Numbered from the stretch's first letter, positions 11,401-19,700 are shown. The stretch: 64,000 nt of DNA from Lumbricus rubellus (GCA_945859605.1 OX243827.1:1423295-1487294), one strand, 5' to 3'. The notes: generated from the letters alone by a model not told the origin. Program-made: numbers and translations.

Positions 11401-14400
11401 TCCAGCTTCTATTTGACACACAGAAATACCTTCACCCAGCACTTATTTCTTTGTATTTCTATGTCTGAAATAGAAGCTGGATTGACGAAAATAAAGCATG
11501 AGAAATAAGAGCTGGGTGAAGGTATTTCTATGTCTGAAATAGAAACTGGATTGACGAGAATAACGAGCGAAAAATAGAAGCTGGATGAAGGTAGATATAG
11601 GTAGGAAATATGAGCTGGATTGAACAAATTCGCGGTATCGATCGTGCGCGGTAACGATCGTGCGCGGTATTGAAAATCGCGGTATTGTGTGCGCGGTATT
11701 GACCGGATACCGCAAATAACGAGACTATTACAATCTGGGTAGGGGCCTACTATAATTTTAATGGTGTTTGTCTTTTTACTACCACCAAAATTTTTAAATT
11801 ATATGAAAAATATTTCCTGACGATATTGAAGCGGGATTTTACGCGTGAGGGTCGGTTAGGGATCAGGTTTGCAGCGTTGCCACTCTGAAAAATAAAAAAA
11901 AACCCAAGTTGGTCGGTCGAAAAACCCCAAGAAAACCCAAGTTGCCCAAATCTTCCGAAATTTTCACATTTTTCGTCCGAAATTTCTGATGACCTTTTTT
12001 TTAGTAATCCGGTCAAAATTTTCGAAAAAAATTTTCATTTTGCCTTCCAAAAAATATGATGACCTTTTTTTTTAGTCATTTGATCTAAATCTTCAGAAAA
12101 TTTCCCAAATTTCCCGATTCACAAGCAAAAAACCTAAGCTTTGCCCGAAAAACCCAAGTTTTTCCCGGAAAAACCCCATTTTCCAAGTTCGGAGAAAAAA
12201 AACCAAGATTTTTAGGGCCGAAAAAAAAACCCAAGAAAAAACCCAAGTTCTTCGCAAACCCCCCCCCCCCCCCCCCATTTCCCAAGTTCGGATGAAAAAA
12301 CCCAAGATCTTGTGAAAAAACCTAAGGAGTGGCAACGCTGCAGGTTAGGCGTCGTGAGGGTCGGTTTGGGTTACCCCCTCCTACACATTACCCCCGCCCT
12401 GCAAACTGTAATTTGCATCAAGCATCGCATTTGTTGCACTACAAATATCTGAAAAATTATCCCGCTTCTTGTTTGGGTCTGAAGATTTTCATCCGTCATC
12501 CCACTTCGTGGTTTGTTATAAATATTTTCATCTGTAACTAAAATACTAAATCGCCGCTGAAGCTACATGGAGAAATGGCATCGATGCTATTATTTTTTCC
12601 GATTAAAATTTTGATAACAATTAAACCACGAAGTGGGATGAGGGATGAAAATCCTCAGACCAAAACAAGAAGCGGGATGATTTTTCTAATTTTTAGTGCG
12701 CTAAGATTTTCATCCGTCATCCCACTTCGTGGTTTGTTATCAATATTTTCATCTGTAGGCTAACTAAAATACTAATCGCCGCTGAAGTTTACATGGAGAA
12801 AATGACTTCGAGGCTATTATTTTTTTCCGATCAAAATATTGATAGCACACCACGAAGTGGGACGACGGATGAAAATCTTCAGACCAAAACAAGAAGCGGG
12901 ATGATTTTTCTGATTTTTTAGTTCAATAAATGCGGTGATTTATGCAAATCTATTTCCGGGGGTAATCTGAAACCGGTTTCAAGTTACCGGGGGGGTAATG
13001 TTTAAGAGGGGTAATTTGAAACCTTTACACCGGTGTGTATGTGGGTGTGTTTGTGAGTGTCTGTGTATGTGTGTGTGTGTTTGTGAGTGTGCGTCAAACG
13101 CAGCCGTTCCTGTTACACAATAATTATTTCAAATGACTGTCTAGTATTAGCCTACACGATGCTTATTATGCAATGGCTTGCCATCTCACCCGTCCTATGA
13201 GAAAGCTAACACGTGATTGTCAGGCTTTGGTTAGTCAGCGTTAGTGATGTGTTCAGTGGTCTTACCTCGAGAATCGAGTCCATCATTTTGACTAAAGCAT
13301 AGTTGTAAAAGAATTCCCAGTCGAAATCTAACTGTGAAAAATTTAACGTGTTGTCGCTGGCACTGAACTGCAGCATACTCCAATAAGGCGGATAACGGAC
13401 TGAAGTAAGTTTATCCGTTTTCGGACCTGAAATATTTCAATAGAACTTCAACATAGGCTAATTATCAGGAACAGTTCACTTTAAAAGCAGACGAGCACTG
13501 CTGAAAAAATTATTTCACGACGGAGGCGGTTTGACTGAAAGTAAGTCAATCATAATAATTATCATAGACATATCGTACTGATGCATAGAATCTATTAATA
13601 TCCAATATAAAATTAAACTCATTAACCGGTGTAAAGGTTTCAGAATACCCCTCCTAAACATTACCCCCGCTAACTTGAAACCGGTTTCAGATTACCGCCC
13701 GGACACTAGATCTGCATCAATCATCGCATTTATTGCACTAAAAAAGCAGAAAAATCTTCCTGCTTCTTGTTTTGGTCTGAAGATTTTCATCCCTCATCCA
13801 CTTCGTGGTATGTTATCAATTTTTTGATCGGAAAAAAATAATAGCCTCGAAACCATTTCTCCATTTTAAATTGGTCAGTTCTACCACTATTGCTCAGTGA
13901 CCGATAAATATTTTTTATAGTAATTATTGTTTTAATGGCAAGTAATGTAAACGAACTAATGATTCCATAAGTAAGTACCCTACCAGTGGATTTGATAGCT
14001 TTCATGCTCAAGCTAGCTTCGGAGCAGATGGATACGGTAGGAAAGCGCAGAGATCGGTTGTAAGCCACTCGGTAGTCGACGATGGTTGGATATGTCAGAT
14101 AATAAGATATTCGATCGTAAATCTGGAAAACCATGAAACCGAATCCAAACCGGAGTAGCATCGTCCATACAACCTTTCGGATAATTGATCCAACTTTGTA
14201 GTTTGCTGGCTTAAAAAGGTAAGTCAGACCCACAATGGAAACTTCTTCCGCAAAGATTTCCATTCGACGTCTTATGGCCATTCTCAGGATCTTGAAGAAA
14301 CTCAATCTTTCTTTATCCGTTATGGTTGTATTCATTTCCACCTTGATCTCTTCCATGTCTCCATCTAGATTTGCTTCAATAACTCCATCGATCTCACATC

Positions 14401-14644
14401 CATCGGTGATCGACTCACTTTCACAGACACTTCTGCTTCTTCTTCCTGACTTAGTCTGACTTCTGCTTCTTCTTTCTGACTCAGTCTGACTTCTGCTTCT
14501 TCTTTCTGGCTTAGTCTGACTTTTTCTCTGCGCCACTGACATTTTCTGATGTCCTGTTCGCATATTAATATCATCTTCAGTGATCTGCTTTGACGACGTC
14601 TCGCCTTCCATCATGTACTCGAGAGTGAATGGAGGATGGCTCAT
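2339..14644 (-). CDS. DEG/ENaC superfamily (ASIC-like) sodium channel, 3' end outside window
   Basis: Six minus-strand exons join in consistent phase: 14644-13984, 13426-13266, 10916-10835, 10490-10378, 6362-6264 and 2468-2339. Together they give about 415 codons covering the N-terminus, TM1 and the first half of the extracellular domain. DEG/ENaC proteins are trimeric amiloride-sensitive cation channels of the plasma membrane, gated by protons, peptides or force. Family marks in order are FAEEVSIVGLTYLF before TM1, FPTVSIC after it, paired-Cys segments, PGANYGLRLVL, GFK-VCLHDP, and LPAPYGDC with following Cys. The cysteine-rich C-terminal part and TM2 should lie left of position 1. Introns hold LINEs, a SINE and foldback elements. 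Oddity: the usual His-Gly gating motif before TM1 reads Val-Gly. The ligand cannot be told, so ASIC-like is a family statement only. Confidence 0.82.
2877..3871. mobile_element. hAT-like MITE, copy 2 (split by an insertion)
   Basis: 2877-2953 plus 3549-3871 match 1283-1715 along most of their length, for example AGATAGCCTGCGT..AGTAGGTT and AATGCGGTTTTAGATG. The right end is CGTTTTTTACATCTATG; the left end is eroded. The middle is occupied by an unrelated 595-bp element, so this copy is the older of the two. It sits in the sixth DEG/ENaC intron. Confidence 0.7.
2954..3548. mobile_element. Nested MITE with perfect 27-bp TIRs
   Basis: The left end at 2954-2980 and the right end at 3522-3548 are a perfect 27-bp inverted repeat (TGACCCATCTGACCAAAACC...). 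The flanks both read TATATA, and the uninterrupted sister at 1283-1715 reads TTTATTTA there, giving an empty-site comparison. The interior is AT-rich and non-coding. Confidence 0.8.
4031..4087. repeat. Perfect 21-bp hairpin
   Basis: TTAGCAGTTGTTGGTCAAGC(T) at 4031-4051 is perfectly complementary to 4067-4087 across a 15-nt loop. It lies inside the left part of the larger inverted-repeat element. Confidence 0.9.
4113..4440 (+). repeat. 66-bp tandem repeat with TTAGGG-type telomere-like words
   Basis: Five units of about 66 bp, each with CTAACCCTAACACTAACCC followed by a CCGACCCTCACGACGC block and AAAAATCATAAGAATCTAAT. The same telomere-like plus CCGACCCTCACG block recurs singly near 11,830-12,360, 33,385-33,455 and 53,670-53,755. 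The open frame across it is repeat-driven. Confidence 0.9.
4779..5185. mobile_element. Foldback MITE, GGTGTAAAGGTTTCAAATTA family, copy 1
   Basis: The left end GGTGTAAAGGTTTCAAATTA and right end TAATTTGAAACCTTTACACC are inverted copies. The interior is itself a foldback, with ATCCGTCATCCCACTTCGTGG facing CGAAGTGGGATGACGGATG. A further fragment of the same end continues to about 5275. Confidence 0.75.
5345..5700 (-). mobile_element. LINE 3' end relic
   Basis: Minus 5561-5349 encodes SRGRGRPRRILWMDQV, MEWTGLSMERVVRATQQ and DLWRRIVYDAT, the C-terminal tail of the same LINE group as at 262-770. Upstream frames up to about 5700 continue it with frameshifts. 5'-truncated and dead. Confidence 0.7.
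5816..6006 (+). mobile_element. 190-bp hAT-type MITE (CAGGGCTG family), copy a
   Basis: Starts CAGGGGTGTTTTAAAGG and ends AAAAAGCCCTG, with repeated AACTGCACA words inside. Five further copies occur at 15,322, 27,030 (split by a pogo element), 31,573 and 32,429 and define the family. Flanks ATTAGCCC and AATTACCC are an imperfect 8-bp duplication. Confidence 0.65.
6264..6362 (-). CDS. DEG/ENaC exon 5 (..HDP.. segment)
   Basis: Acceptor ATGTAG|GTT and donor AGGAAC|GTAAGT bound 99 bases, phase 0 to 0. It continues GFK with VCLHDPNDAPVLQEMGF, aligning with the family's G-F-K-V-L-I-H-D segment, then a Gly/Ser/Thr strand. The 4-kb intron before it holds a full LINE reverse transcriptase and several other insertions. 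Confidence 0.78.
6525..6600 (+). mobile_element. Left-end fragment of the GGTACTATAATTTTAATTCACC foldback family
   Basis: GGTACTATAACTTTAATTCACC at 6525 matches the terminal repeat of the complete element at 52,011-52,688. The rest has been lost to the abutting LINE fragments. Confidence 0.5.
6600..6765 (-). mobile_element. LINE reverse transcriptase fragment (FADD motif)
   Basis: Minus strand from about 6765 to 6600 encodes SFADDTNVF and AVWFYSNRLTLNLEKT, the catalytic FxDD box and following segment of a CR1-group reverse transcriptase. It is head-to-head with the plus-strand LINE that begins next to it. Confidence 0.7.
6722..8710 (+). CDS. LINE reverse transcriptase ORF (endonuclease missing)
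   Basis: The 662 codons are uninterrupted. It would copy LINE RNA into DNA at the target site by target-primed reverse transcription. FADD aspartates and the GVPQGSILGP box are intact, so the polymerase itself could be functional, but without the apurinic-type endonuclease this copy cannot transpose alone. ATG 6722 is merely the first Met in the frame; homology begins around codon 18. Confidence 0.85.
   Translation: MNHWSKKRWCHRQMTSALLKSCQKKSRLYSKYLKNPNDSNKAIFVKYRNKFKQIRKHAEKMYYTDRFQKCENDLKKTWKTIRLLLTNNDNIPTPDTFKIDGADVSNRLEVANKFNDYFVNIGPTLAAKIGENSEAFETFLKDSQSSSFGLFPTSKHEVIDVAKQLRTTYSSGMDDINPSVAKATIQLIAEPLAQIINSSFFTGIIPPEIKMAKVIPLYKSGERHKINNYRPISILPFFSKFFERIMYNRLMDYFLKMNVLSPNQYGFQKQHSTYMALLEIQCKILESMDNRELSLGIFFDLSKAFDTVNHKILLKKLEHYGIRGVSKAWISDFLHNRSQHVYFKGHLSVGKPISCGVPQGSILGPLLFLIYVNDLTTTSKVFHYILFADDTNAFISDKSIESLFERANHELITISSWFRANKLSLNIDKTNFILFGSRRKLTPVCDYRLTMDGQMIMPTESCKFLGVYLDQHLTWKEHIKQISKKIAKNISVLSRIRHCLSQATLQGLYYSLIFPYLSYCNICWASTYSFYLKKLESLQKRAIRTIFLLCWSVSTKPFFRTYNILRLSDIYKFQISLFMFRYHHKLLPRTFDGYFCQGIAVHNHFTRTLLHYRTDVAHTRMKLFSIKCSGPMIWNNLPKYITLIPTINMFKKKLKDCLISVY
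8864..8915 (+). repeat. 13-bp hairpin in the LINE 3' UTR
   Basis: AAGGGTCAATCCA (8864-8876) pairs perfectly with TGGATTGACCCTT (8903-8915) across a 26-nt loop. It is placed about 150 bases after the RT stop, where a 3'-end recognition structure of LINE RNA would be expected. Confidence 0.75.
9008..9282 (-). mobile_element. LINE RT fragment, 3' part (split by a SINE)
   Basis: Minus strand encodes YFVDFAKAFDTADHNILLKQ, YGIRKTQLRWFASYF and VVPQGSNLGPLLFM, the same RT blocks as in the neighbouring LINE. The reading frame is entered from the adjoining SINE sequence at 9283. Confidence 0.8.
9283..9512 (+). mobile_element. tRNA-derived SINE with LINE-type 3' tail
   Basis: A-box-like TGGTGTAGAGGTTAG near 9299 and B box GGTTCGAATCC at about 9350 give a clear RNA polymerase III promoter. 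The body ends GAGCGCCTCTGAGTAG...GAAGGGGCGCTATA, which is also the 3' end of CR1/L2-like LINE relics at 15,140, 45,180 and 49,910. A SINE sharing its tail with a LINE is usually mobilised by that LINE. It interrupts a LINE relic. Confidence 0.75.
9643..10119. mobile_element. Foldback element, ACAACTCGTTCACCG arms, 9-bp TSD
   Basis: Ends GGTGTCACGACAACTCGTTC and ...CAGTTGTCGTGGAACC are inverted. Each arm is a row of about 15-bp units of the form ACAACTSGTTCACCG. The element is bounded by perfect 9-bp direct repeats GTCCTGCAT (9634-9642 and 10120-10128). The interior is built from CCAGCTTCTATTT units in both orientations. It has split a LINE relic. Confidence 0.9.
10129..10370 (-). mobile_element. 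LINE RT fragment, 5' part (frameshifted)
   Basis: Minus strand reads, across two or three frameshifts, GIVPQAIK, KKGDKDNAINYRP and SQHEFQPGHSPYMALL, the RT blocks that precede those at 9008-9282. It is therefore the other half of one LINE copy broken by the foldback element and the SINE. Confidence 0.75.
10378..10490 (-). CDS. DEG/ENaC exon 4 (PG..YGL motif)
   Basis: Acceptor TTCCAG|TT and donor TTCAAG|GTAGGG bound 113 bases (2 + 37 codons), fitting exon 3. It encodes TTSPGANYGLRLVL and ends GVGFK, equivalent to the P-G-x-x-x-G-L-x-L-x-L and G-F-K-V stretch of ASIC/FaNaC proteins. A LINE relic starts directly downstream in the intron. Confidence 0.78.
10835..10916 (-). CDS. DEG/ENaC exon 3 (first Cys pair)
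   Basis: Acceptor TTTTTATAG|TGT and donor CCAG|GTAAGC bound 82 bases, phase 0 in and phase 1 out. The peptide starts CSFGNLPC and ends ALYCLSINP, matching the family pattern of C-x-F-x(n)-C followed by a G-x-C-Y-x-F/I-N type motif. It lies 63 bases left of a foldback element. Confidence 0.72.
10980..11711. mobile_element. Foldback element, CAATACCGCGCACA arms, 9-bp TSD
   Basis: Begins GGTTTACTGTCAATACCGCG and ends CGCGGTATTGACCGGATACC. Arms hold four to six units of CAATACCGCGCACA. Perfect 9-bp duplications GCAAATAAC lie at 10971-10979 and 11712-11720. The interior (about 11095-11630) is a long row of about 32-bp units around CCAGCTTCTATTTC, first in one then in the other orientation. It sits in the DEG/ENaC intron upstream of exon 3. 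Confidence 0.9.
11748..12366. mobile_element. Remnant with telomere-like block, split by a MITE
   Basis: TACTATAATTTTAATGG at 11748 resembles the end of the 52,011 element. AAGCGGGATTTTACGCGTGAGGGTCGGTTAGGG (11829-11862) and GGTTAGGCGTCGTGAGGGTCGG are the inverse of the CCGACCCTCACG block seen at 33.4 and 53.7 kb. The middle is occupied by the MITE at 11,870-12,342. Confidence 0.55.
11870..12342. mobile_element. MITE with 16-bp TIR TGCAGCGTTGCCACTC
   Basis: TGCAGCGTTGCCACTC (11870-11885) and GAGTGGCAACGCTGCA (12327-12342) are perfect inverted repeats flanked by GGTT. Uninterrupted relatives at 33.4 and 53.7 kb read GCCTAACCTGAGCCC at this point, confirming an insertion with a 4-5 bp duplication. 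The interior has repeated AAACCCAAGTT words and a 20-base C run. Frames across it are low-complexity. Confidence 0.8.
12367..13031. mobile_element. Foldback MITE, GGTGTAAAGGTTTCAAATTA family, copy 2
   Basis: The right end ...GGGGTAATTTGAAACCTTTACACC closes at 13,031; the left end is TTACCCCCTCCTACACATTACCCCC. The interior repeats the ATCCCACTTCGTGG / CCACGAAGTGGGAT foldback twice, so an internal duplication has occurred. Confidence 0.7.
13032..13092. repeat. GT-rich microsatellite
   Basis: Imperfect GTGTGTxTGTGAGTGT repeats. Confidence 0.7.
13266..13426 (-). CDS. DEG/ENaC exon 2
   Basis: Acceptor TTTCAG|GTCCG and donor CTCGAG|GTAAGA bound 161 bases (2 + 53 codons), matching the phase-1 end of exon 1. 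It encodes the early extracellular region, with aromatic-rich segments such as RYPPYWSMLQF and DFDWEFFYNYAL, ending in MMDSILE just where the first conserved Cys should follow. Confidence 0.75.
13628..13865. mobile_element. Partial GGTGTAAAGGTTTC foldback MITE
   Basis: One end (CCGGTGTAAAGGTTTCAGAATACCCC) and half the interior remain, ending within the intron next to DEG/ENaC exon 1. The open frame of exon 1 runs into it by accident. Confidence 0.65.
13984..14644 (-). CDS. DEG/ENaC exon 1: cytoplasmic N-terminus and TM1
   Basis: ATG at 14644 opens 220 codons plus one base, ending at G|GTAGGG. Residues 41-72 are three roughly 10-residue repeats of the type RRSRSQTES, a basic Ser-rich tail likely to be phosphorylated. 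The conserved pre-TM1 motif is at 131-144 and TM1 about 157-177, followed by YYLTYP and FPTVSIC at 201-207. The His of the family His-Gly pair is Val (138) here. The frame runs on past the donor to 13787 only by reading intron and MITE sequence. An upstream non-coding exon is possible since CTGTAG precedes the ATG. Confidence 0.82.
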
Positions 14645-15084
14645 CTTTAACTGCTTCTACAGATTCAATACAAATAGGGCCTATGTTTACTTTAATCAAA
14701 TTATGAGAAACCGAAAATCTCATGTTACATAAGAATAATAGATACAGGTATGCAAAGATGACTGAGATGATGGCATCACCACCGGAAACATTGACATATT
14801 GTATCCGGTTCAGTCATAGGCGGAGACTTGGTTTACAAGTTGCGGAGGACGAACGTCCTGCTTTAATAATTATGATAAATACCTGTTTACTAGATGCAAT
14901 GCATTACTTCCAACTGGTTCAATTTGCATGAATCGGCCATGATGGACTTTTCACCTAAGCGATACATGCTCAGGTGCAGCGTTCATCATGGTTTTCCATC
15001 TTTCTGGAACAAGATAGGGCCTACATAGCAGTTTCCGTAATGAACTTCTTGGTCCTTCTTTGCCCTTCGATCTCATTTCATTTT
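14645..15084. other. Upstream of DEG/ENaC exon 1, no other gene seen
   Basis: Presumed 5' flank or 5' untranslated region of the minus-strand channel gene. TTAAAG directly precedes the ATG; CTGTAG 13-18 bases upstream could be a splice acceptor for a 5' UTR intron. No convincing coding exon or core promoter was recognised. Confidence 0.4.
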
Positions 15085-15235
15085 TCTGCAAGCGTTTGAA
15101 AACAATTCTCTTTGAATTTTTGGTCTGGTGCTGTCATGTAGAGATCGCCTCTGAGTATCGAGTTTCTCTTTGAGTGGCGCTATACAAATTCATGATTACA
15201 ATTACGATTATCATCATCTTCACTTACATTTTATT
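15085..15235 (+). mobile_element. LINE 3' tail (CR1/L2-like)
   Basis: TTGAAAACAATTCTCTTTGAA followed by ATCGCCTCTGAGTATC and GAGTGGCGCTATACAAATTC, the shared 3' terminus of this window's CR1/L2-like relics, with a loose (ATT/ACG) tail. Confidence 0.55.
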
Positions 15236-15321
15236 AGCATTTCTCAAATCATCTTCAATACTTGCTTCAGTTAATGTTCTAAGTTCTTCAGCTGCTGACA
15301 GACGTTTAAGCAGAAATATTG

Positions 15322-15514
15322 CAGAGATTTTTTAGCTTGCAGTTGTACACGAAATGTGCAGTTCTAAATAGATTTGTGCAGTTGTAGAAGCACTTCTGTA
15401 CATTTAAAACTAGCAAAAAATGGTCATTTTCCTCCGATTGGAAGAATTTACCATGGAGGATGGGAAGGAAACAAGTAGCTGTGCAGTTTTTAAAATTCCT
15501 TAAAAGCAACACTG
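15322..15514 (-). mobile_element. 190-bp hAT-type MITE (CAGGGCTG family), copy b
   Basis: Reverse orientation copy bounded by perfect 8-bp duplications AAATATTG (15314-15321 and 15515-15522). Ends are CAGAGATTTTTTAGC and CCTTAAAAGCAACACTG. Confidence 0.8.
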
Positions 15515-15776
15515 AAATATTGGTTTGCGTTGTGATAATTTTTGCCATGCCTATTTTGTCTTAATTAATATATCACAAGACAAATAATAGGCATTGAAAA
15601 AATTATTACAAACCTATAAATAACATAATAAAGAAAATATGTGAAGACAGATGATATTATTTCATAACGCAAATCGCATGTGACGCTGGTCTAAATTACC
15701 TAGGCCTACCTATCGACTTTCTTTCTAACCTATAGATTCAAAGCTTGGACGTATACCATCTATATCTATAAGCAAG

Positions 15777-15910
15777 GATGTATGTATGTATGTATGTATG
15801 TATGTATGTATGTATGTATGTATGTATGTATGTATGTATGTATGTATGTATGTATGCATGTATGTATGGAGGTATGTATGTAAAACTATGTATGTATGTA
15901 TGTATGTATG
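15777..15910. repeat. (TATG)n microsatellite, left part
   Basis: About 30 TATG units with a few variants. The array is cut by the LTR element and resumes at 22,207. Confidence 0.95.
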
Positions 15911-16430
15911 TGTCAGCTAATTTAATCAGTGCACGCCGATTGTCGTACAGCGACGTAAGTAGGCCAGGTGCAAATTGCCGCGCGGCGTCTGCACAGGTGA
16001 TTGTCTGGACAGCACGTGACGTCTAGACGAGCGTACGTTAATTGTACAAGAAGGGAGTGGAAGTGAAGAAGGAGAGTTGCGTGTTGAGAGCCGTTGAGAT
16101 AGGCTGTAAGAGTTGTTGTTGAGTTGCGATAGAGTAGACTGATGAAGATAGTAGTCGTGTAGTTGTTATGATAACGCAAGTGTAGTCATTGTTGTGTTGT
16201 TGCTGATCGTTTTACTTTATATCGGATTTTGGAGTATAATAAGAAGAGTTAAACACGTCGTCGTTGTTGGTTAACAAAACAGTGAAAGACTGTAGATTCT
16301 TTAACCTAGCCATTTAGCTAATGAAACAGTTATCTAGGGATAGGCCTACGCTACCACGAACTTATACGAAGAAGCTTCCGAAGAGACTGAAGGTCACACG
16401 TAGAGAAGAAGAGGGAAAAGACTTGTGACA
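15911..16430 (+). repeat. 5' LTR
   Basis: 520 bp, starts TGTCAGCTAATTTAATCAG, ends GACTTGTGACA. The same length and apparently the same sequence as the 3' LTR. Confidence 0.93.
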
Positions 16431-16431
16431 T

Positions 16432-16449
16432 TTGGTGTCGTTGCGGTGA
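16432..16449 (+). promoter_or_regulatory. Primer-binding site (candidate)
   Basis: TGGTGTCGTTGCGGTGAG starts one base after the 5' LTR; TGG pairs with a tRNA CCA end. The tRNA is not identified. The other LTR element in this window has TGGTGGCAGCGGTGGGAT in the same place. Confidence 0.55.
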
Positions 16450-16764
16450 GATAACGATCCAAGTTGCAGGATAACGATCCAAGTTGCAGGAGAACGATCG
16501 TAGTTACGAACGGAGGGATTCTATTCAATCAACAGACGTTGTGGAGGAACGGACGCTGTGAATTTATCGAGGAGCCGAGCACACGGGAGAAGCAACGATA
16601 CATCGAGCATCCGTACGTCAGTGAGAAACGACAACACAACGACTACAAGGTAGAAAAACTTGCTTGTCTATTGAAGTTTGCTTAAAGAATTGAAGTCAGT
16701 CAATTGCAAACATTTGAAGAGTAGCCTACTATTTTATCGAGCATCTGTAAAGTAAAGAAGTAAG

Positions 16765-19700
16765 ATGGAGAAACTTACGGAGCAAAAGCAAGCAGCTATT
16801 AAAAAGATGTCTTCGGAGAGACTAGTAAAATTATTAAGTGAAGCAGGCGTAGACGCAGAAGAAGTTGAACAGATGTCGAGGGAAGAATTGATGAGAAATT
16901 TAGCCGAGGTTTGGGCTAAGAAAGAAGAAGAAGAAGAAGAAGAAGGTGCTGTCGGAGGCGCTGCGGAGAAGCCAGTGGAGAAGCCTGAGGCACCGATGTC
17001 TATGGAGGCGTTGCTGCAATTCATGATAATGAAAGAGGAGCAGCGTAAACAAGAGGAGAAAGAGCGTAAACAAGAAGAAAAAGAGAAAGAAGAGCAGCGC
17101 AGACAAGAGGAGAAAGAGCGTAAACAAGAAGAAAAAGAGAAAGAAGAGCAGCGCAGACAAGAGGAGAAAGAACGTAAGCAAGAAGAGAAAGAATTGCGAC
17201 AACAAGAGATAGACATGCAGAGGCAGCAGTTCCAGATACAACTAGAACAAATGAGACTCGATCGTGATGAATCAGAACGGAGACGGACGGAGTTAATGAT
17301 AGAGTACGAAAAAGCAAGAAAAAGCGATGAAGAAATACGAAAGCAGCAGATTGAGGACAAAAAGGCTCGCGAGGAAGAAAAAGAAAAGATGCGTTTACAA
17401 GAACTGGAGAGAGCAGAAGAAATTCGTCAGGAAGAATTTCAAGCCGGAAAAGACAATTTGGAAAAAGCAGAAAGAGAAAGAGAAGAGCAGATGCAGTTAG
17501 AACAAAAGAAACTTGCTATCAAGGAGGCTCAACTTAAAGAAATGGCCATTGAAAAAGAAGAACGCAGAAAGCAGTTAGAACTATTACAACAGAAGATAGA
17601 ACAGGAAGAACTGCGGAGAATCGAAGATCAAGATCGACTGAAGAAGAGAGACGAAGATGATCGTAAGAGCCGAGAAGTGTCAGAACAGATTAGACTCAAA
17701 GAAAGTGAGACAATGGTGTCCAAGATTAAGAAGATAGGTGACGCAATGAAGCATGTGTTACCGAAGATGCCGTATGATATGATGGAAGTGCCATTATATT
17801 TTGAAACAGTTGAAAATGCATTCAATAGCTTCGCTGTGGAAAAGCAATATTGGGTGAAATTGTTGTTGCCATTGATGACCCCGAGAGCGCGAACGGTATT
17901 GAATCGATTGTCATTTGAGAATTTAGATAAATACGATGCAGTGAAAGAGCACTTGTTGAAGGAATTCAAGTTAACAGCTCGTGAGTACAGGTCCAGGTTT
18001 GCAGATGCCAAGAAGACAGCCGAAGAAACGTATACGATGTTCACGGCTAGGCTGAAGAACCTGTTGAATTATTATGTCCGAAGTAGACGAGTGGACAAAG
18101 ACTACGAGAAGCTGTTTGATTTGTTAGTGGCGGATAAGCTGAAAGAATGTTTACCACCAGGTCCACTGCAGTTTGTCTTAGCAAAAGAGGGCACAGAATG
18201 CTTGGAAGCTAGTAATGTTGCAGATCTCGCAGATATACATGTAAACAATCGGATTGGTGTGATGTTCCAAGACAAACCGAAATTTGAAGCATGGGACAAT
18301 AGTCCAAAGCAACCCAAGTGGAACAAGGATAGCAAAGACACCGGAAGCCAAGCCAAGAGTAATGATGCAAAGAAAGATGATTATTCTGGAAAGCAGTGGT
18401 CGCAAGATAAACAACAGTCAACGTGGGACAGACAAGCCTACAATCGAACTCCGCCGCTGGGACGCCCAACAGAAAGTAATGCATCTTACACGCCGTACTA
18501 CAAGTGGGAGAACAAGGAGCAAAGAAGTTTTATCAAGAAGCGTTGCCACAATTGCAATTCTGATAAACACCTAATAAAACATTGCCAAGCACCAGGAGCG
18601 GCAAATCTGAGGAAGAACTTTAGCAGAAGTGCAGAAAATCTTCGAGTAAACCAGATACAAGTGATAAATGCACCTCCTGGTTGGGAAGAACAATGCAACC
18701 AAGAAACAGAAGTAAAGTCAGTGATGAAGTGTACGCCGCAGTTCACCATACTGAAAGAAGCGATAAAGACTACTTCCATTGCAGAAAGTTGTCGAGAAAC
18801 AAAAAGTAAAGAGGAGTGTCAACGCATAAAGAAGATATCGTTGCAGCATGTAAATGTGGAGATACGTGGGACTGATGGGCAGCCTGTGCAAGTCGAGGCG
18901 TTGATTGACTCGGGGACCGAGATACCAGTAATCAACGAGGAACTACTGAAAGGAACGACAGTAGAAGAAATCGGCAGAGTTCATTTGCAATGTGTAGCTG
19001 GAGAGCCGATTCCAGCTAAGTTGGTGAAAATCGAAGTGCGGATGAGCGGTCGTAACGAAGGAGCAGCTACAGAGGACAGGACAATAAATATCGCGCCATA
19101 TTTAACTTTAGTGTGTGCCAGCATTTCAGCAGAACTGTGTAAAGAAAATCCAGAAAAGTTCCTGCTACATCCAGAGATAATTGCAGAACTGAAAGAGGTT
19201 CCACCAATCAGTATATTGCAAGGAGAGCTACAAGCGAATGTGACTACAAGAGCACAAAGTCGGAGAGCAGAAGTCGAAGACGGAGAAGATGAAACGATAA
19301 ACGAAAGTTCGCAAGAAGATGACACGGAAAGCGAAGATGAACTCAGCATCCAAGATGACGAAAGAACAACATCTGAGAACAATGAAACTGAAGAAGAGAT
19401 GGCTGCATGTGAACGAAATGATAGTGAAGATTCCGGAAGCGACGCTGAACTGGAGACAAGTATGAGGGACTTGTTCACAGAGAATTCGAACGATGAAAGA
19501 CAGCTGGAAGATGCGAAGAAATTCGAGGAGCAGCAGAGAAATGACGAGTCACTGAAATCGTGGTGGAGGATCGCTGAAGACCAAGGATCAGAGTTTATCG
19601 TGGTGAATGGATTGCTGTATAAGAAGCATCAAATGCTGGATCAGCTTGTGTATCAGTTGGTGTTACCGAAAGAGAGAAGAATTCAAGTAATGGAATTAGC

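Noticed and set aside
11095..11630. CRISPR array
   Set aside because: Spacing is regular, but the DNA is animal, units vary, spacers are related, and the array switches orientation inside a transposable element.
15227..15294. Minus-strand exon with good splice-like ends (CTGTCAG|CAGCTGAAG ... AAAAT|GTAAGTG)
   Set aside because: Its phase does not join exon 1 of the DEG/ENaC gene and it has no recognisable motif.
16734..17360. Ser/Cys/Leu-rich minus-strand frames opposite the gag coil
   Set aside because: Shadow frames of the Glu/Lys/Gln-rich coiled coil.
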